This document shows positions 62,365-64,000 of a stretch of DNA of 64,000 nucleotides, piece by piece. This DNA comes from an uncultured Paracoccaceae bacterium. Lineage in GTDB: Bacteria; Pseudomonadota; Alphaproteobacteria; Rhodobacterales; Rhodobacteraceae. How positions within the stretch are numbered: the stretch's first letter is position 1; each line of letters begins with the position of its first letter. The position numbers and the translations under genes are program-made. Below the pieces are notes generated by a model that saw only the letters and a list, made by a program, of their open reading frames with translations, had not been told where the DNA came from and did no database searches. The stretch covers positions 186,001 through 250,000 of the forward strand of contig CANMPD010000001.1 of assembly GCA_947499635.1 (NCBI GenBank), given 5' to 3'.

Positions 62365-62988
62365 TTAGGTTAGCGACGTAACCCATAAAACAGTTGCATC
62401 CTCAGCACTGGTAGACACGACATTATGCCCCATAGCGCCATCATAATAGGCACTATCACCGCGGCGCATTTCAACGGGTTCATAAAACTCTGTAAACAAA
62501 CGGATCACTCCGGTCAGAACATATAAAAACTCTTCACCGTCGTGACGTACCCAGCCATCAAATTCATCCATATTACGTGCACGCACGCGCGCCCGGTAAG
62601 GTAACATATTTTTACGCGTTAATCCGTCGGCCAAGAGCTCATGTTCGTAAGTTGTCGTCGCCTGCATGCTCCCTTGACCATCTTTGGTAACGATCATGCG
62701 GCCATTCACTTGCTCGCGTTGTGTAGGGGTGAATAATTGAGGCACCGAAATTTTCAAACCAACAGCAAGTTTTTTCAATGCTTCATAGGTCGGTGACATT
62801 TGTCCGTTTTCGATCTTGGACAATGTCGAACGGGCGAGGCCCACTTGATTGGCTGCGTGTTCAAGGGTCCAATCGCGTTCCTTGCGCAATTCACGAACAC
62901 GAACCCCAAGATCAAGGGGTTCGGGCATAGTTTCATTGCCATTCGCATGGGCGATTGAAATCAGATTCTTTGGGTCACGGTCAGCCAT
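62365..62988 (-). CDS. XRE-family regulator with C-terminal cupin sensor domain
   Basis: From ATG 62988 the protein has 207 residues; the longer frame overlaps the divergent DsbA-like gene and is rejected. The helix-turn-helix (LEHAANQVGLARSTLSKIENG) lies at about 40-60. The cupin follows, with DGWVRHDGEEFLYVLTGVI and RRGDSAYYDGAMGHNVV. Such regulators (PuuR/SutR-like) respond to small metabolites. No ribosome site is clear, so the message could be leaderless. Target genes are not evident; the divergent oxidoreductase is a candidate. Confidence 0.85.
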   Translation of the reverse strand: MADRDPKNLISIAHANGNETMPEPLDLGVRVRELRKERDWTLEHAANQVGLARSTLSKIENGQMSPTYEALKKLAVGLKISVPQLFTPTQREQVNGRMIVTKDGQGSMQATTTYEHELLADGLTRKNMLPYRARVRARNMDEFDGWVRHDGEEFLYVLTGVIRLFTEFYEPVEMRRGDSAYYDGAMGHNVVSTSAEDATVLWVTSLT

Positions 62989-63095
62989 ACTGAACGTATA
63001 TGTGTGCCAGTAGTGGCTTGCAATCTGTGCAATTCCAAAACATGTATAAGGATGATACGGAAACCTCTGACACGAGGGAAGCAAAGGACATATCG

Positions 63096-63752
63096 ATGAC
63101 GGCCATAAAACTGGATATTCTATCTGACCCCATCTGCCCATGGTGTTACATTGGGAAAACACTGTTAGATCGGGCTTTGGCCGAGGAAACTGACCATCCC
63201 TTTGTGATCGAATGGCATCCATTTCAGCTGAACCCAGATATGCCTGTAGATGGCATGGATCGACGCGCTTATCTGGAAAACAAATTTGGCGGTAAAGATG
63301 GCGCCATCAGGGTATATGGTCAAATTGCTGATCATGCCGAAAGCATCGGGTTGCCCTTGAACCTAAGCGGTATCCAACGCACACCCAATACGATTAATGC
63401 TCATCGGTTGATTCACTGGGCAGGGTTGGAAGAAAAGCAAACAGCTGTTGTTGATGGGTTATTCAAAGCCTATTTCGAAGATGGAAAAGACATCGGTAAC
63501 ATCGATATCTTGGTTGAGATTGCCAGCGAAGCGGGTATGGACGCGGCTGTGACACAACGGTTGTTAGAAGGCTCTTCAGATCGCGATACGATTAAAGAAC
63601 GCGACGCGCATTCACGCCAAAAGGGAGCAAATTCAGTCCCGACGTTCGTCATCGCAAATCAACATGTTGTCCCTGGTGCCCAACCCCCTGAATTGTGGAA
63701 ACAGGTCATTGCGGACATTCGTGCGCAGCTGGCACAAGACGACGTAGAGTAA
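63096..63752 (+). CDS. FrnE-like DsbA-family oxidoreductase
   Basis: From ATG 63096, with AAAGGA ahead of it, the protein has 218 residues and no signal peptide. LDILSDPICPWCYIGKTLLD holds the CPWC redox motif of cytoplasmic DsbA/FrnE proteins. GANSVPTFVIANQHVVPGAQ includes the cis-Pro next to the active site. Relatives isomerise thiol compounds or help polyketide formation, as FrnE was first described. It is divergent from the XRE-cupin regulator by about 107 bases. Confidence 0.88.
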   Translation: MTAIKLDILSDPICPWCYIGKTLLDRALAEETDHPFVIEWHPFQLNPDMPVDGMDRRAYLENKFGGKDGAIRVYGQIADHAESIGLPLNLSGIQRTPNTINAHRLIHWAGLEEKQTAVVDGLFKAYFEDGKDIGNIDILVEIASEAGMDAAVTQRLLEGSSDRDTIKERDAHSRQKGANSVPTFVIANQHVVPGAQPPELWKQVIADIRAQLAQDDVE

Positions 63753-63834
63753 CCATTTTATTCTGTGTAAAGTAGGATTGGCGGATCTTATTGGGGCTAT
63801 TGTTAGTTCGCGTTTCATGATAGCCGGAGAGATA

Positions 63835-63866
63835 CCCGTTTGACGAGAATTTTACCGTCAATCGGG
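63835..63866 (+). promoter_or_regulatory. hairpin directly upstream of the efflux gene
   Basis: CCCGTTTGACG and CGTCAATCGGG pair over 11 positions with one T/T mismatch, around a 10-base loop, 19 bases before the ATG and just ahead of AAAGGA. There is no T-tract. It could be an operator or an RNA structure that affects translation. Confidence 0.45.
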
Positions 63867-63885
63867 CATTTCAAAGGAATGTATT

Positions 63886-64000
63886 ATGCCCTTCGTCCGC
63901 CGCTCTGCACCTTCTCAGCGCGAGCTTATTGCGCTGATTGCAATGATGTTTGCAACTATTGCTTTTTCCATTGATGCTATGCTGCCTGCACTGCCAAATA
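63886..64000 (+). CDS. Bcr/CflA-type multidrug efflux MFS transporter, 3' part outside window
   Basis: 38 codons are visible from ATG 63886, with AAAGGAA eight bases upstream. The start (RRSAPSQRELIALIAMMFA, then TIAFSIDAMLPALPN) has the first membrane span with the conserved D-x-x-LPALP motif of Bcr/CflA drug exporters. The rest of the gene lies beyond the window edge. Confidence 0.75.
   Translation, partial: MPFVRRSAPSQRELIALIAMMFATIAFSIDAMLPALPN

Noticed and set aside
62989-63222. Longer frame of the XRE-cupin regulator
   Set aside because: The additional 78 residues overlap the start of the divergent DsbA-like gene and lack any family resemblance.
1-64000. CRISPR arrays, rRNA genes, further tRNA genes
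   Set aside because: I saw no regularly spaced repeats, no rRNA signatures and only one GGTTCGAATCC-type T-arm.

Overview
This window comes from a chromosome of an alphaproteobacterium, most likely a marine Rhodobacterales (Roseobacter-group) organism. The reasons are the phoR-pstSCAB-phoU-phoB block, an iscR-sufBCD-sufS operon preceded by an Irr-type box, IalB, YicC-gmk, DUF502, CtrA-type and PHO-type sites, and AqpS-type arsenic resistance. No taxon search was possible, so the assignment rests on gene content and order.

Region 1 (1-8024, accessory). A tightly coupled minus-strand operon runs from about 6453 off the left edge: acyl carrier protein, class III aminotransferase, hot-dog thioesterase, FabA/FabZ-like dehydratase, ketosynthase, Cys-less chain-length-factor-like protein, FabI-like enoyl reductase and an AMP-dependent ligase cut by the window start. 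It looks like an undescribed type II fatty-acid/polyketide-like assembly line with an amination step. A perfect 16-bp palindrome sits in the acp leader, and a divergent M20 amidohydrolase follows.

Region 2 (8025-12094, mobile). This holds a long inverted repeat, a frameshifted and truncated IS3-type orfA, an orphan DNA methyltransferase, two unknown ORFs and a large serine recombinase. The recombinase reading frame continues antisense through a tRNA-Arg(CCG) gene and its promoter. This is a small integrated element, or the end of a larger island that could include region 1.

Region 3 (12.1-26 kb, mostly envelope and core). It contains a DUF882 murein peptidase-like protein, an L,D-transpeptidase, an LpxD-like acyltransferase with its own ACP and ketosynthase, IalB, a HerA-like ATPase, a GlxA-type regulator, class II DAHP synthase, a PAS protein with CtrA-like sites, yicC-gmk and a gamma carbonic anhydrase. 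Two candidate small RNAs lie on the minus strand between ialB and the ATPase gene.

Region 4 (26-44 kb). The phosphate regulon comes first: a soluble PhoR, a PHO box before pstS, pstSCAB, phoU and phoB. A soluble PAS chemoreceptor follows, then the iron-sulfur operon (iscR, iscS-like desulfurase, sufBCD, two membrane proteins, sufS).

Region 5 (43.5-64 kb). This is a mixed set: an alpha/beta hydrolase, a membrane chemoreceptor with a small secreted partner, pgl, gyrA, an M32 carboxypeptidase, ctaA, trmJ, a ThiE-like protein, psuK-psuG and DUF502. A third candidate small RNA and a peptide-binding protein follow. Next is an arsenic operon (ArsR-ArsC fusion, ArsC, AqpS) with a 46-bp operator-like dyad over its start codon. 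The window ends with an XRE-cupin regulator, a FrnE-like DsbA protein and the start of a drug-efflux MFS gene.
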